From Deltaproteobacteria bacterium (GTDB lineage Bacteria; JAMCPX01): DNA of 64,000 nucleotides. The position numbers were made by a program, and so were the translations under genes. How positions within the stretch are numbered: the stretch's first letter is position 1; each line of letters starts with the position of its first letter. Below are positions 1 to 9,642 of the stretch, one piece after another. A model generated the notes under the pieces. The model searched no databases. It was given only the letters and a program-made list of their open reading frames with translations, and was not told the origin of the DNA. The stretch lies in NCBI GenBank assembly GCA_023382265.1, contig JAMCPX010000030.1, forward strand, positions 1 to 64,000, given 5' to 3'.

Positions 1-40
1 ACAGTGTTCTCCATTTTTCAAACACGATATCCATGTTATA

Positions 41-58
41 CGGAACAGCAAAGTTCCG
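41..58. terminator. Possible weak hairpin after the ompA-like gene
   Basis: A perfect six-base inverted repeat (CGGAAC / GTTCCG, six-base loop) lies directly beyond the stop of the minus-strand ompA-like gene. It could end that transcript, but there is no clear T-run on the minus strand, so the call is weak. Confidence 0.3.
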
Positions 59-1840
59 TTATTCTATTGTAAACTGTATATTAACCCTTCTATTGATGGC
101 CCTTGCACCTGAGGTTGTGTTTGGTTCTACAGGCTGCGCCTCACCATAACCTTTTGCCTTTAATCGGTCAGGGTTTATTCCATGCTGGATAAGGTATTTC
201 ATGACGGAATCCGCCCTTGACACGGAGAGTTTTTCATTAAACGCAGCGGTACCCGTATTATCCGTGTTCCCTTCTATTACTATGTGAATGGAAGGGTTTT
301 CCTTTAACAGGGTTACCAGGTCATTTAGTATCGGATAGAAGACCGGTAATATTTCTGCGCTGCCCGTTTCAAAGTGAATGGATTGAGCCCTTATCGTTAT
401 CCGGCTTATCGCCTTTTCAAGTACCGGAGACGGTTTGTTCTCCGTTACAGCAGCTGCCTGTGGTGCGGCTGCCAGGTTTTGTTCAAGCGTAAAACTGGTA
501 ACGGTTTTCTCGTTGTTCCTCACCTCCACATTGATCGTCTGGCTTGTAAAGCCCTGTGCAGAGGCTGTAACTTCGTAGTTACCCGGAGGCAGCTTGGCAG
601 AATAAATGCCGGTTACAGGCTCTGTCCCTACAGGCGGTATTGCCATATTGTTGAATGATATGACCGCTGCAAGCGGGTTACCCGCGGTATCGGAGACCGT
701 ACCTGTGAGTCCTACGAATTGTGGTGCTTTTCTCCGCGTAACGGCATTCTCGCCGGGCAGTATTGTATAACTTGCACCTATAACGGCAGTCCACAATGGT
801 ATACCCCTCACGTTCCTTGTTACACCGGACGAGCCGGGAACATTTACCGGCTCTACCTTTGTAAGCCCTATCTCTGCCGCAAGGTCTATCGTGAGCCTTT
901 TGACCGGGGTAAACCTTACACCGGGAATTATGAATTGAGGAGACTGATCATAATGAAGAGATGGCCCGGAACCGCCGGTGTTTATCACTTGATTTGTGTA
1001 ATATTGGATAAACGGCGTTATAAGAGCGAGCGGAATCTCAAGCCCGGCAGCACCAAGTACCTGGTTACTGTGGTATACTCCAAGAGCGTATTCTATTTCA
1101 TTGTATGGAAATCCGGCAGCGTATAAATCGGAAGCGGTCGTATAAGGACCTATCGTGTAGTTTGGTGCGGGCATTAGATATCTTGAATTGTCCCACTTAT
1201 ACCCTAAATTAAGATCGAACACTATGGGCACGTTCTTTATGACATCAAGCTCTTTTGTCCCCAGTATCCTTGCACCAAAATTAGTCGCATTTAACTTATA
1301 CCCAAATACACCGCTGTTTGTGTGTAATTGTGCAAAAGCATCGATACCTATAAAAAAACCGTCCGATAACGGATGGCTTACCTTAAAACCGCCTGTCAAA
1401 TCCCCGAACATCTGGTATATGTTGTCCTTGCCGTTTGAACCGTTTACTATCGTATGTGCAAAGTTTGATTCGTTCAGGTATACCTCAAGCCAGTTTGTTG
1501 CACCATAAGTTGCATTCACATTTCCCTCAAACCTCTCGTTTACATCGCCCGCTGTGTTGAGCAGATCTTTGGAATAAAAATATAACCCATTTACTCCAAG
1601 CATTATGGCTCCCGCAGGAAGACTCTCGGCCGAAACGACATTGATGATCCCTGTCTCACCGTTAATGGCAGGACCAGCCGGTGATGCAGCATCCGCAGTC
1701 ACCGTGATGAGAAAAATTGCAGTGCATATTATTAATCCGAAAAATACAAGGAAACTTCGCTCAAACAAACCAGCAGCCGTTTCTTTAAATATCGTTTTTA
1801 TTGCCTCTCTAACCTTCATGCCCTTTATAATTGTGTTCAT
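59..1840 (-). CDS. OmpA-family outer membrane protein with carboxypeptidase-regulatory-like domain
   Basis: The C-terminal ~110 residues form an OmpA/MotB peptidoglycan-binding domain: a 'HFETGSAEI' strand, 'VIEGNTDNTG', 'LSVSRADSVMKYL' and 'NRRVNIQFTIE' at the very end. Before it is a short carboxypeptidase-regulatory-like beta domain (about residues 375-450, 'GTVSDTAGNPLAAVISF'). The N-terminal half after the signal sequence looks like a beta-barrel region. The chosen start at 1840 has an AGGAG ribosome site about ten bases upstream and gives a membrane/signal segment ending near 'ADA'; an upstream ATG at 1927 is possible but has no comparable site. Likely role: outer-membrane anchor to peptidoglycan. 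It is transcribed alone, divergent from the pentapeptide gene. Confidence 0.85.
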   Translation of the reverse strand: MNTIIKGMKVREAIKTIFKETAAGLFERSFLVFFGLIICTAIFLITVTADAASPAGPAINGETGIINVVSAESLPAGAIMLGVNGLYFYSKDLLNTAGDVNERFEGNVNATYGATNWLEVYLNESNFAHTIVNGSNGKDNIYQMFGDLTGGFKVSHPLSDGFFIGIDAFAQLHTNSGVFGYKLNATNFGARILGTKELDVIKNVPIVFDLNLGYKWDNSRYLMPAPNYTIGPYTTASDLYAAGFPYNEIEYALGVYHSNQVLGAAGLEIPLALITPFIQYYTNQVINTGGSGPSLHYDQSPQFIIPGVRFTPVKRLTIDLAAEIGLTKVEPVNVPGSSGVTRNVRGIPLWTAVIGASYTILPGENAVTRRKAPQFVGLTGTVSDTAGNPLAAVISFNNMAIPPVGTEPVTGIYSAKLPPGNYEVTASAQGFTSQTINVEVRNNEKTVTSFTLEQNLAAAPQAAAVTENKPSPVLEKAISRITIRAQSIHFETGSAEILPVFYPILNDLVTLLKENPSIHIVIEGNTDNTGTAAFNEKLSVSRADSVMKYLIQHGINPDRLKAKGYGEAQPVEPNTTSGARAINRRVNIQFTIE

Positions 1841-2146
1841 GTCTTTGTTTATCTCCTGTATAAGTTTTAATCCATAATCAATCGTAACGTACTGCATGAT
1901 GTTAGAATCCCTTTTTATAAAAAGCAAGAAAATCTGGTTTTGTGGAATCCTTCTTTTTGAAGATTTTTATGGCATTTATAAAAAATTTATTATACCATTT
2001 TTCAAGAAAACTGGTTTGAGCTGAATTATGATCCGTAAAACTTGCTCATACAGTTTTCGAATAGTACATATTGCACGCAGGACAACCAACGAATCATATC
2101 TTTCTGCTTGCAACTATCTATTAATTAGTATAATAAGCTATAAATT
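1841..2146. other. Divergent intergenic region
   Basis: About 300 bases between the ompA-like gene (minus) and the pentapeptide-repeat gene (plus). It is AT-rich and holds the ribosome site of the ompA-like gene and a candidate plus-strand promoter at 2108-2134. No further ORF or RNA gene is evident. Confidence 0.6.
2108..2134 (+). promoter_or_regulatory. Candidate sigma-70 promoter of the pentapeptide/cyclase operon
   Basis: TTGCAA (2108-2113), a 15-base spacer and a perfect TATAAT (2129-2134). The ATG at 2147 follows the -10 box by only 12 bases and has no Shine-Dalgarno sequence, so the mRNA would have a leader of about five bases. The spacer is short, so the -35 assignment is uncertain. 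Confidence 0.4.
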
Positions 2147-3607
2147 ATGACGAGGGAAGAACTGATAAAAATCATATCAGAGAACAAGGGGAAAGTGGTA
2201 GAGCTTTCTAATGTAAACCTTTCCGGCGAACATCTCAAAGGCCTCGATTTAACAGGGATAAAGTTAAGGAATTCCGATCTGTCCGGTATGGATCTGTCTG
2301 AGGCAATACTTGACAACGCCGATCTGTCATTTTGTATCATGAAAGAGACAAAACTCATTAATACTTCAATTAAAAACTCCAACATGCAGGGTACAAACCT
2401 TACAAAGATTGATGCGAGGGATGCTGATTTCTCAAACGCAAACCTGCAGGAAGTAAATATGACATCGGCAACAATAGAGAATGCCAATTTTACAGGTTGC
2501 ATTATGATAAAAGCAAATCTAACGGGTGTAAATGCAAAAGAAGCTACTTTTGATACTGTCAGAGCGAATGGAATAAACTTGACAGGTGCACTTCTTTACA
2601 GGGCAAGTTTTGTCAATTCGAATATGGAATATGCGAATTTATCAGAGACAGACCTGCGAGGAGCAGATCTCTCTGGAGCTACTTTAAAAGGAGTGAATAT
2701 AAAGAAGTCTCTATTAACCGAGGTATCACTGAGAAAGATATTCATGCCCTCAACGGATTTAAGAGATGTAAACCTGTCAGGATTGGATCTGTCGGAGGCT
2801 GTTATTACTTCTGCACAGATGAGTAATGTAAAACTCATAGATGTCAATTTAAGAGGTGCTAACCTGGAGGGCTCACAGCTTGATTTTGCACAGCTTTCTG
2901 GGGCAATACTTGATTATGCAAAACTCGATAAAGCGGCATTTAACGGTGCAACACTTGAACGGGCGAGCATGCAGAATGCCTCTTGCATAAATACAAACTT
3001 TTCTGCTGCAAACATGAAAGGTACAATAATCACGCATGCCATCATGTCAAGAGCGAATCTGAAGGAGGCTAATCTTTCAGGCGCTGTAATAACCCACTCT
3101 AACCTCTCTTATGCCGATCTTACAGGTGCCAATCTAAGTAACTCGGATTTAAGGGAATCCAATATAGAGGGTGCAATGCTTCATAATACCATACTTACCA
3201 ATGCACAGATCTCAAGCAGAATAGCCAAGTCTGTATGCTTGTGGTGCGGCTATAAACAGGAGACGAAGGATATATGCGAACATTGCGGTAAAACGATTAA
3301 TATCCCCGGGCCCGTTGTAAAAACAATAGCCCTTTTTGTCATACTCCCCATAATAAGCCTCATTTCAGGTCCTCTGATCTTTGTTATAAATGGTTTTCAA
3401 GCTTTTAATATAAACCTGATACCTTTGAAAATGGGTGCTTTGATGTTCCAGGTAGGTATAGTCTTAACTTTACTGAATTTGATAGCCTCGCTGATAATGA
3501 TAGCGATCTTGTGGCATAAACCTTTGATAGAAGGCACAGGATATATAAAGGGATCTATTTCAATAGCACTTATAAGTATCTTAGCTTACATGATTATACT
3601 GATATAG
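2147..3607 (+). CDS. Pentapeptide-repeat protein with zinc ribbon and C-terminal membrane segments
   Basis: Residues ~15-350 are almost continuous pentapeptide repeats of the A(D/N)LXX type (for example 'DLSGMDLSEAILDNADLS'), which fold as a right-handed quadrilateral beta-helix. Next comes a CxxC...CxxC zinc ribbon ('CLWCG', 'CEHCGK', about residues 365-385), then about three hydrophobic segments (about 395-486). The helix is therefore probably a cytoplasmic or surface scaffold tethered to the membrane. The downstream FHA-GAF-cyclase gene starts nine bases after the stop, implying co-transcription and a shared signalling role. The exact function is unknown; the repeat family also includes gyrase-protecting proteins, but their membrane layout differs. 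Confidence 0.85.
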   Translation: MTREELIKIISENKGKVVELSNVNLSGEHLKGLDLTGIKLRNSDLSGMDLSEAILDNADLSFCIMKETKLINTSIKNSNMQGTNLTKIDARDADFSNANLQEVNMTSATIENANFTGCIMIKANLTGVNAKEATFDTVRANGINLTGALLYRASFVNSNMEYANLSETDLRGADLSGATLKGVNIKKSLLTEVSLRKIFMPSTDLRDVNLSGLDLSEAVITSAQMSNVKLIDVNLRGANLEGSQLDFAQLSGAILDYAKLDKAAFNGATLERASMQNASCINTNFSAANMKGTIITHAIMSRANLKEANLSGAVITHSNLSYADLTGANLSNSDLRESNIEGAMLHNTILTNAQISSRIAKSVCLWCGYKQETKDICEHCGKTINIPGPVVKTIALFVILPIISLISGPLIFVINGFQAFNINLIPLKMGALMFQVGIVLTLLNLIASLIMIAILWHKPLIEGTGYIKGSISIALISILAYMIILI

Positions 3608-3616
3608 CCGTGCCTT

Positions 3617-5116
3617 ATGCCCTCTTTGTTTTACAAATACAAAGGCAGCCATTATGAAGAGATCCATGTGATAGAGCATGATGTTTTAAGTGTAGGCAGG
3701 CTTCCTTCGAATGATCTTTCTCTTAAGGAGCCAAGCGTATCAAGAAACCATTTCATAATAAAAAAACAATCGGACGGTTATTATATATATGACAACGGCA
3801 GCTCAAATGGGACATTCCTTAATGATGTAAAGATTATAATGCCTGTTAGATTAATGCATAACGACAGGATTGCAGCGGGTACGGTTTCAATAATATTTAA
3901 GGAAGACAATCTTACAACGGTTAAAGAGATCAATGAACAGGAACTGGAATATGTTGCAAAATCACCGTCTATATTAAGCAGCGCATACCTTAATGTTATA
4001 TATTCGGTTGCAAGAGAACTCATATACCCGCAGGAAAATTCCATATTCTATGACATGACTATAAAAATGTTATGCAATGCCGTTAAGGGGGAATACGGAG
4101 GTATACTGATAATTGATGATAAAACCGGAGAACTGTGTCTTATAGCTTCAAACAAGGAAAATGGACCAGGCGTGGCCGGTATAAGTTCATCTGTAATTGA
4201 TAGGGCGGTAAAAAACCGCGCGGCTGTCCTTGTAAAGAATGCGGGTATGGATAACAGATTCCTGAAGGACCGTACGATCTACAGTATGGGTATTTCTTCA
4301 GCACTATGTGCACCCATATGGGAAAAAGATCACACATACGGAGCATTGTATATTGATCGCAGAGCGGATCCTTCGGCATTTAGTGAAGAACATTTAGACC
4401 TTATAACGATAGTATCAAACCTGTTGGCGCTCAATATAGCCCATGAGAAGCTCATCAACAAGCTTGCCGATGAGAAGAGTGTATCGGAACAATTGAAACG
4501 TTTCGTTCCGATCGAGGCCGTATCAAACTTACTTGAAGTAATAAAAAATAACCCGTCTGCCTTATGGGATGTTAATGAAATTGATTCAGCCACCGTGATG
4601 TTTGCGGATATTGTTGGCTTTACCACATTAACGGAAAAAACAAAACCCCGAGAGATTGCACGAATTCTACGATCGTTTTTTGATAAGTCCACGAATATTG
4701 TTCTTAGTAACGGCGGCTCTATAAATAAGTTTCTCGGCGACGGCTTTATGGCAGTATTTGGCGCGCCAGTATTACATTCAGATGATCCCGATAGAGCGAT
4801 AAGATCAGCCATTGAGCTTATGAAATGGATACATGATGAAAACAGCGGAATCAAATTATCATTGAGAATAGGCATAGATACAGGCCGTGTTGTTAGTATA
4901 ATGGTTGGTTCTACAAAAAGGCTTGAATATACGGTTATGGGTAACAGTGTTAATGCTGCATCAAGACTTCAGGCAATGGCGGGTGTTAATCAAATATTGG
5001 TATCGAGTGAAACGAACAGCCATCTAAGAATGTCTGTCAATGTAAAACTGGTAGGCGATGTTTCTGTGAAAGGAAAAGATAAACCGCTCAAAGTTTATCG
5101 GATAATCTGGGAATGA
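3617..5116 (+). CDS. FHA-GAF-class III adenylate/guanylate cyclase
   Basis: An N-terminal FHA phosphothreonine-binding domain (about residues 20-90; 'SVGRLPSNDL', 'SVSRNHF', 'NGSSNGTFLN') is followed by a GAF sensor domain (about 130-285) and a class III nucleotide cyclase domain (about 320-495). Cyclase hallmarks are visible: the metal-binding 'VMFADIVGFTTL', 'NKFLGDGFMAVFG', and 'YTVMGNSVNAASR' carrying the transition-state Asn and Arg. It probably makes cAMP, but nucleotide choice cannot be fixed from sequence. There is no membrane segment, so it is soluble. The close upstream pentapeptide protein may recruit it to the membrane, with FHA reading a phosphorylated partner; that link is inference. 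Confidence 0.9.
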   Translation: MPSLFYKYKGSHYEEIHVIEHDVLSVGRLPSNDLSLKEPSVSRNHFIIKKQSDGYYIYDNGSSNGTFLNDVKIIMPVRLMHNDRIAAGTVSIIFKEDNLTTVKEINEQELEYVAKSPSILSSAYLNVIYSVARELIYPQENSIFYDMTIKMLCNAVKGEYGGILIIDDKTGELCLIASNKENGPGVAGISSSVIDRAVKNRAAVLVKNAGMDNRFLKDRTIYSMGISSALCAPIWEKDHTYGALYIDRRADPSAFSEEHLDLITIVSNLLALNIAHEKLINKLADEKSVSEQLKRFVPIEAVSNLLEVIKNNPSALWDVNEIDSATVMFADIVGFTTLTEKTKPREIARILRSFFDKSTNIVLSNGGSINKFLGDGFMAVFGAPVLHSDDPDRAIRSAIELMKWIHDENSGIKLSLRIGIDTGRVVSIMVGSTKRLEYTVMGNSVNAASRLQAMAGVNQILVSSETNSHLRMSVNVKLVGDVSVKGKDKPLKVYRIIWE

Positions 5117-5172
5117 AGGCAAATGACGACGTGTACTTATTCTTCAAAAGCCGCCTTTGGGGATAAGCTGGT

Positions 5173-6678
5173 TTAAGGTTTTGAAAAATACTGTGCTATC
5201 TGTTCTACGAGCGACTCGATAGTGTACTGGGAAGGCTGTATGCTGACTTTAAGTCCTTTTTTAACAGCAGTCTCGGCGGTTATTGGCCCGATACAGGCTA
5301 TAACGGAAGTTTTAATAATATTTGCCGCATCTTGCTCAAACATCTCAAAAAAGTTTTTTACTGTTGAAGAACTTGTAAATATTGCAAGATCCACTCCATC
5401 CTTTAAATACGGTATAAATTCATAATTTATTTCTGCCTTGACCGTCTTATACACCGGGGCAACATCAACGAATGCACCCTTGTGGTTTAATTCATCCACC
5501 AGAACCATTCGTGCCTCCTGTGCCCTTGGTATAAGGATCCTCTTGCCTTTAACGCTATTGCCGAGCATTGATATAAGTCCTTCCGCATTAAATTCCTCAG
5601 GAACACCGCGTACATCAAGTCTTAAATCTTGTATAGCCTTTGCAGTTTTGGGACCTATCGCAAGTATGCTTGAGTTGGCAAGTGCACGGATATCTTTGTG
5701 ATTATATGATATCCTGTCAATAAAATATTTTACGCCGTTTACGCTTGTGAATATGATGATGTCATACTTTTCAAGCATAGATATTGCTTTATCAAGAATC
5801 GTATAATCATCAGGTTCAGTGATCTTTATAGTCGGCTGTTCAATAACGAGTGCGCCGAGATCTTCAAGCGACTGTTTAAGATATGCGCCCTCTTTCTCCG
5901 CTCTTGTGACAAGTACCTTTTTACCAAACAGTGGAAGTTTCTCAAACCAGTTAATGTGATTGTGAAATTCAACAACCTTGCCGATCACTATAACAGCAGG
6001 AGGGGATGAAGGTTTTGTATCTGTTTCGAATAAATCTATTAGACTCGTTATGCTGCTTGACTGGGTGGGTAGTGTTCCCCATCTGATCAAACTAACCGGT
6101 TCAGCAGGAGCTCTGCCGCTCTTTATGAGTTTTTCTGCGATCTCCTTAATGTTTGTCAAACCCATGAGGATGACAATCGTGTCAATCTTTGCGATTGCAT
6201 CCCAGTTAAGTTCTTCTATGCTGCCGTGGGTATGTTTATGACCTGTTATAATAACCACGGATGATGAAACATCTCTGTGGGTAAGCGGGATACCTGAATA
6301 AAGAGGAACCGCACTGAACGAGGATACTCCGGCTACTATTTCAAAATCGATGCCAGCATTGGATATCGCAAGCGCCTCTTCGCTCCCCCTGCCGAATAAG
6401 AAGGGATCCCCGCCTTTAAGTCTCACCACCTTGTATCCTTTTTTTGCCCTGTCAATTAAAATATTGTTTATATCTGTCTGCGGTATTGAATGCTCTCCGT
6501 GCATTTTCCCCGCATAGATCAGCTCTATAGATCGTTTTGCATGCCTTAGTATCTCCTTATTTACAAGGTAATCATAAACAATAACATCTGCATCACCGAT
6601 GTGTCTTACGGCTTTCAATGTAATAAGCTCAGGGTTTCCGGGCCCGGCACCTACTATGTAAACCTTACCCCTTTTCAT
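5173..6678 (-). CDS. cobA-hemD: Uroporphyrinogen-III C-methyltransferase / uroporphyrinogen-III synthase fusion
   Basis: Residues 1-~245 are a SUMT/CobA methyltransferase: 'VGAGPGNPELITLKA', 'VRLKGGDPFLFGRG', 'AGVSSFSAVP' and 'PLTHRD'. It uses SAM to convert uroporphyrinogen III to precorrin-2. Residues ~255-501 are a HemD domain ('KKVLVTRAEKEGAYL', 'IFTSVNGVKYF', 'AIGPKTAKAI', 'IFTSSSTVKNFFE'), which cyclises hydroxymethylbilane to uroporphyrinogen III. The fusion is common in Gram-positives and delta-type Proteobacteria. It is the last gene of the minus-strand tetrapyrrole operon, overlapping hemC by four bases. With the separate Met8-like gene at the operon head it covers the siroheme branch. 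Confidence 0.95.
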   Translation of the reverse strand: MKRGKVYIVGAGPGNPELITLKAVRHIGDADVIVYDYLVNKEILRHAKRSIELIYAGKMHGEHSIPQTDINNILIDRAKKGYKVVRLKGGDPFLFGRGSEEALAISNAGIDFEIVAGVSSFSAVPLYSGIPLTHRDVSSSVVIITGHKHTHGSIEELNWDAIAKIDTIVILMGLTNIKEIAEKLIKSGRAPAEPVSLIRWGTLPTQSSSITSLIDLFETDTKPSSPPAVIVIGKVVEFHNHINWFEKLPLFGKKVLVTRAEKEGAYLKQSLEDLGALVIEQPTIKITEPDDYTILDKAISMLEKYDIIIFTSVNGVKYFIDRISYNHKDIRALANSSILAIGPKTAKAIQDLRLDVRGVPEEFNAEGLISMLGNSVKGKRILIPRAQEARMVLVDELNHKGAFVDVAPVYKTVKAEINYEFIPYLKDGVDLAIFTSSSTVKNFFEMFEQDAANIIKTSVIACIGPITAETAVKKGLKVSIQPSQYTIESLVEQIAQYFSKP

Positions 6679-7574
6679 ACATTTAGTATCTTCGCAGCTC
6701 CGAGTTCAAGCAGTGTTTCTGCAAGTGTTTCACCCGTTTTGTATGCGTTCTCCTGTTTATCTTTTACGGTGTTGGAGTAAAAGATTCCGCCATCGGGGCT
6801 TGCAACAAAGCCTTTTATAATAATATCGGCACCGGAAAGCTCAGCGTGGGCACCGAGTGGAGTATTGCAACTCCCGCCTATGCGTGTTGTAAAACCCCTT
6901 TCAGCCAGTGACCTTATAAAGGTTTCGGTATGACTGATCATGTTTAGTACATGGATCAGATGATTAGAATCTTTGTGAATCTGGATAGCTATTATACCCT
7001 GTCCTGCTGCCGGTATTATATCAAGCCTTTCAATGAACTCCGGTTTTATTCCGAGTCTGTTTATTCCGGCATAGGCAACGATAACCGCATCGTACGATCC
7101 TTCATTCATTTTTTTTATTCTGGTATCAACGTTTCCTCTCAAGAGTTTAAAATCCATGGCATTATTAAGCCTTTTAATCTGAACTATTCTCCTGAGGCTT
7201 GTTGTCCCGATAACGGAATGTGGTTTTAGTGTGGTAAAGGTTAGAGGTTTGTTGAATATGATTGCATCCCACGGGCTTTCAGCAGGTGGGGTTGCTGCTA
7301 TATAAAGACTGCCGGGAATATCCGCAGGCATATCCTTCATGCTGTGAACAGCAATGTCTACCTCTTTTGATAAAAGAGCCTTTTCGATCTCCTTAACAAA
7401 TAAGCCCTTACCTCCGATATCGGTGAGTGAAACATCCTGTATGGCATCACCCGATGTTTTGATTATCACAAGTTCCACATTAATGTCATGATCAACCGAT
7501 TCTATAAGTGATTTAACATAATTTGCCTGCCATAAGGCAAGCTTACTGCCCCTTGTTCCTATTTTTATTTTCAT
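6675..7574 (-). CDS. hemC: Hydroxymethylbilane synthase (porphobilinogen deaminase)
   Basis: A full-length deaminase of 299 residues. Visible signatures include 'IGTRGSKLALWQA' at the N-terminus, 'HSMKDMPADIP', 'LLRGNVDTRIKKM' and 'GGSCNTPLGAHA', whose cysteine carries the dipyrromethane cofactor. It joins four porphobilinogen units into hydroxymethylbilane. It overlaps hemA upstream and cobA-hemD downstream by four bases each (ATGA junctions), indicating translational coupling. Confidence 0.97.
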   Translation of the reverse strand: MKIKIGTRGSKLALWQANYVKSLIESVDHDINVELVIIKTSGDAIQDVSLTDIGGKGLFVKEIEKALLSKEVDIAVHSMKDMPADIPGSLYIAATPPAESPWDAIIFNKPLTFTTLKPHSVIGTTSLRRIVQIKRLNNAMDFKLLRGNVDTRIKKMNEGSYDAVIVAYAGINRLGIKPEFIERLDIIPAAGQGIIAIQIHKDSNHLIHVLNMISHTETFIRSLAERGFTTRIGGSCNTPLGAHAELSGADIIIKGFVASPDGGIFYSNTVKDKQENAYKTGETLAETLLELGAAKILNV

Positions 7575-8830
7575 ATATTGAATAACCTTTTAATGGAGTC
7601 TATGTACTTAAGGACCTCGCCTCTTTTATGCTCATTCTTAATTGTAGCTATTGGATCGTGGAGTAATTTGTTTATTATGCCTCTCGACATTGCGTCCATA
7701 ATTCCGATCTCTTTTTCTGAAGGATTTTTCAGCTTTGTAATAGCCTCTTTTAGCTCTTCCTGTCTGACCGTCTCAAACTTGCTTTTCAATGATACGATTG
7801 CCGGTACAAGGGAAAGCTCGCTTATCCAGTTAATAAATTTATTCACCTCTTCTTCTATCAGCGTTTCAGCTTCATGAGAAGCCTTTTCCCGTTCTTTAAG
7901 ATTTTTATTGGCAGCACCCTTGAGATCATCTATATCAAACAGAAATACTCCTTCGATATCGGATATGGAAGATTCAATATTTCTTGGTACCGATATATCT
8001 ATAAAGAATAACGGTTTGTGCTGTCTTCCTTTCATGATCTTATGCATGTGATCATAAGTGATGAGATAATGATCTGCCGATGTCGAACATATAATAATAT
8101 CAAGATCAAGCAATTGATTATACATCTCTTCAAACTCTATGGCTCTGCCGTTCAGTTTTTCGGCAAGCCGGGCTGCATGCTCAAACGTTCTGCTTGCAAC
8201 AATGAGTTCTGTTGCCCCAGATTCACGCAAGTATCTTGCCGCATCCTCTGCCATTTCTCCGGCACCCATGAGCATTATACTCTTTCCACTGAGTAAACCG
8301 AATATCTTTTTTGCAAGCTCTACTGCAACAGAGCTTACAGAAACACTATAAAACCCGATCGATGTATCGGTCCTTACCTTTTTAGCAATGCTGAAAGACC
8401 TGTGCATCAATCTATTAAGTATAGGTCCTGTAGTGGAATTAAAAGAGGCTATTTTATACGCATTTTTTATCTGGCCGAGTATTTGTGCTTCACCTATAAC
8501 CATTGAATCAAGGCTGCTTGCTACCCTAAACACATGTTCTACCGCCCTCCTGTCAGTATAGGTGTACATGTGGGCTGACAGTGTATCCGGTTCAATTGAT
8601 CTGGTATTGTTAATAAATAGTTTTACCTCTTTTTCTACCTTTTCTGCCTCATCTGTAACAATGTAGAATTCTGTCCTGTTGCAGGTTGATAAGATAATCA
8701 ATTCATTAATCTCCTGGATGGTGATAAGCTTTTTAAGTATGTCGGGCAGTTCTTGTTCTGTAAAGCTGACCCTTTCTCTGAGCTCAACGGATGCTGATTT
8801 ATGATTTAATCCTGTTACAAGTAATTTCAT
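7571..8830 (-). CDS. hemA: Glutamyl-tRNA reductase
   Basis: This 419-residue protein reduces glutamyl-tRNA(Glu) to glutamate-1-semialdehyde, the first committed step of C5-pathway tetrapyrrole synthesis. The N-terminal domain shows 'GLNHKSASVELRE' and the nucleophilic cysteine in 'LSTCNRTEFY'. The central NADPH domain has 'GAGEMAEDAARYL', and a helical dimerisation domain lies at the C-terminus. It starts three bases after the ccsA-like gene and overlaps hemC by four bases, fitting one operon. Confidence 0.97.
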   Translation of the reverse strand: MKLLVTGLNHKSASVELRERVSFTEQELPDILKKLITIQEINELIILSTCNRTEFYIVTDEAEKVEKEVKLFINNTRSIEPDTLSAHMYTYTDRRAVEHVFRVASSLDSMVIGEAQILGQIKNAYKIASFNSTTGPILNRLMHRSFSIAKKVRTDTSIGFYSVSVSSVAVELAKKIFGLLSGKSIMLMGAGEMAEDAARYLRESGATELIVASRTFEHAARLAEKLNGRAIEFEEMYNQLLDLDIIICSTSADHYLITYDHMHKIMKGRQHKPLFFIDISVPRNIESSISDIEGVFLFDIDDLKGAANKNLKEREKASHEAETLIEEEVNKFINWISELSLVPAIVSLKSKFETVRQEELKEAITKLKNPSEKEIGIMDAMSRGIINKLLHDPIATIKNEHKRGEVLKYIDSIKRLFNI

Positions 8831-8833
8831 GGC

Positions 8834-9640
8834 TTAAAAATTATGGAAACCTTTAAAAATAAAGTTAACTCCTATAAAACCAAAAATCACGAACAGAAAA
8901 CAAACAATAGATACTATCGCGAATTTTTTCCCGCGCCATCCGAGACTTATTCTTCCATGCAGAGAAATAACGTAAGCCAGCCATATAATTAAAGACCATG
9001 TCTCTTTTGGATCCCATGTCCAATAATGACTAAATGCCCTATCTGCCCATAGAGCACCTGTGAGTATCCCGAGTGTAAGAAACGGTAAGCCTATTGTTAA
9101 GGTTTTGTAATCAAGATCATCAAGAACAAATAGCGATGGAAGCCACTTTGTCAGCCATATAATGCGTCTGTGCTTTAGCCATTTCTCCTGAAACAAATAC
9201 ATCACGGATGTAATAAAAGATAATGCAAAAAGCCCATAAGCAATGATTGATAAAAAAACGTGTATCGGAAATATGTCTGTATTGAAAATAGGACTTAATT
9301 CGTGCACGTGTCTCTTGAGCAGAATTGATACGACAATTAGTATAAGTATTATCGGGCTTGAAAATCCAAGTATAGGAGTCGTTCCTTTAAAAATGACTGT
9401 TATAAGAATGGTTCCAATAGCAAGTGACCATGCAAAAAGGTATACGGCATCTTTTATTGATGTCATCGGGAAGGTGCCGATTCTTTTATAGACTATAAAC
9501 ATGAAGAGAGTTTGTAATACGATTGCAATAACAACGATTATCTCACCCGTTAGGACTAATCTCTTATCGTGATAAAATGCCGTAAATATCCCTGATACGG
9601 TAACAAGTATGTACAGTAAAATTATTATACCGTTTATCAT
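8834..9640 (-). CDS. CcsA/HemX-type cytochrome c assembly membrane protein
   Basis: A 268-residue protein with about eight hydrophobic segments and the heme-handling tryptophan-rich motif 'HYWTWDPKETWSLI' near residues 205-220, plus histidines in the preceding and following segments. The CcsA/CcmC/CcmF family presents heme for cytochrome c maturation (system II). HemX-type members located beside hemA have also been linked to control of glutamyl-tRNA reductase level. Position between the met8-like gene and hemA supports either reading; no CcsB (ResB) partner is in the window. Confidence 0.88.
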   Translation of the reverse strand: MINGIIILLYILVTVSGIFTAFYHDKRLVLTGEIIVVIAIVLQTLFMFIVYKRIGTFPMTSIKDAVYLFAWSLAIGTILITVIFKGTTPILGFSSPIILILIVVSILLKRHVHELSPIFNTDIFPIHVFLSIIAYGLFALSFITSVMYLFQEKWLKHRRIIWLTKWLPSLFVLDDLDYKTLTIGLPFLTLGILTGALWADRAFSHYWTWDPKETWSLIIWLAYVISLHGRISLGWRGKKFAIVSIVCFLFVIFGFIGVNFIFKGFHNF

Positions 9641-9642
9641 TC

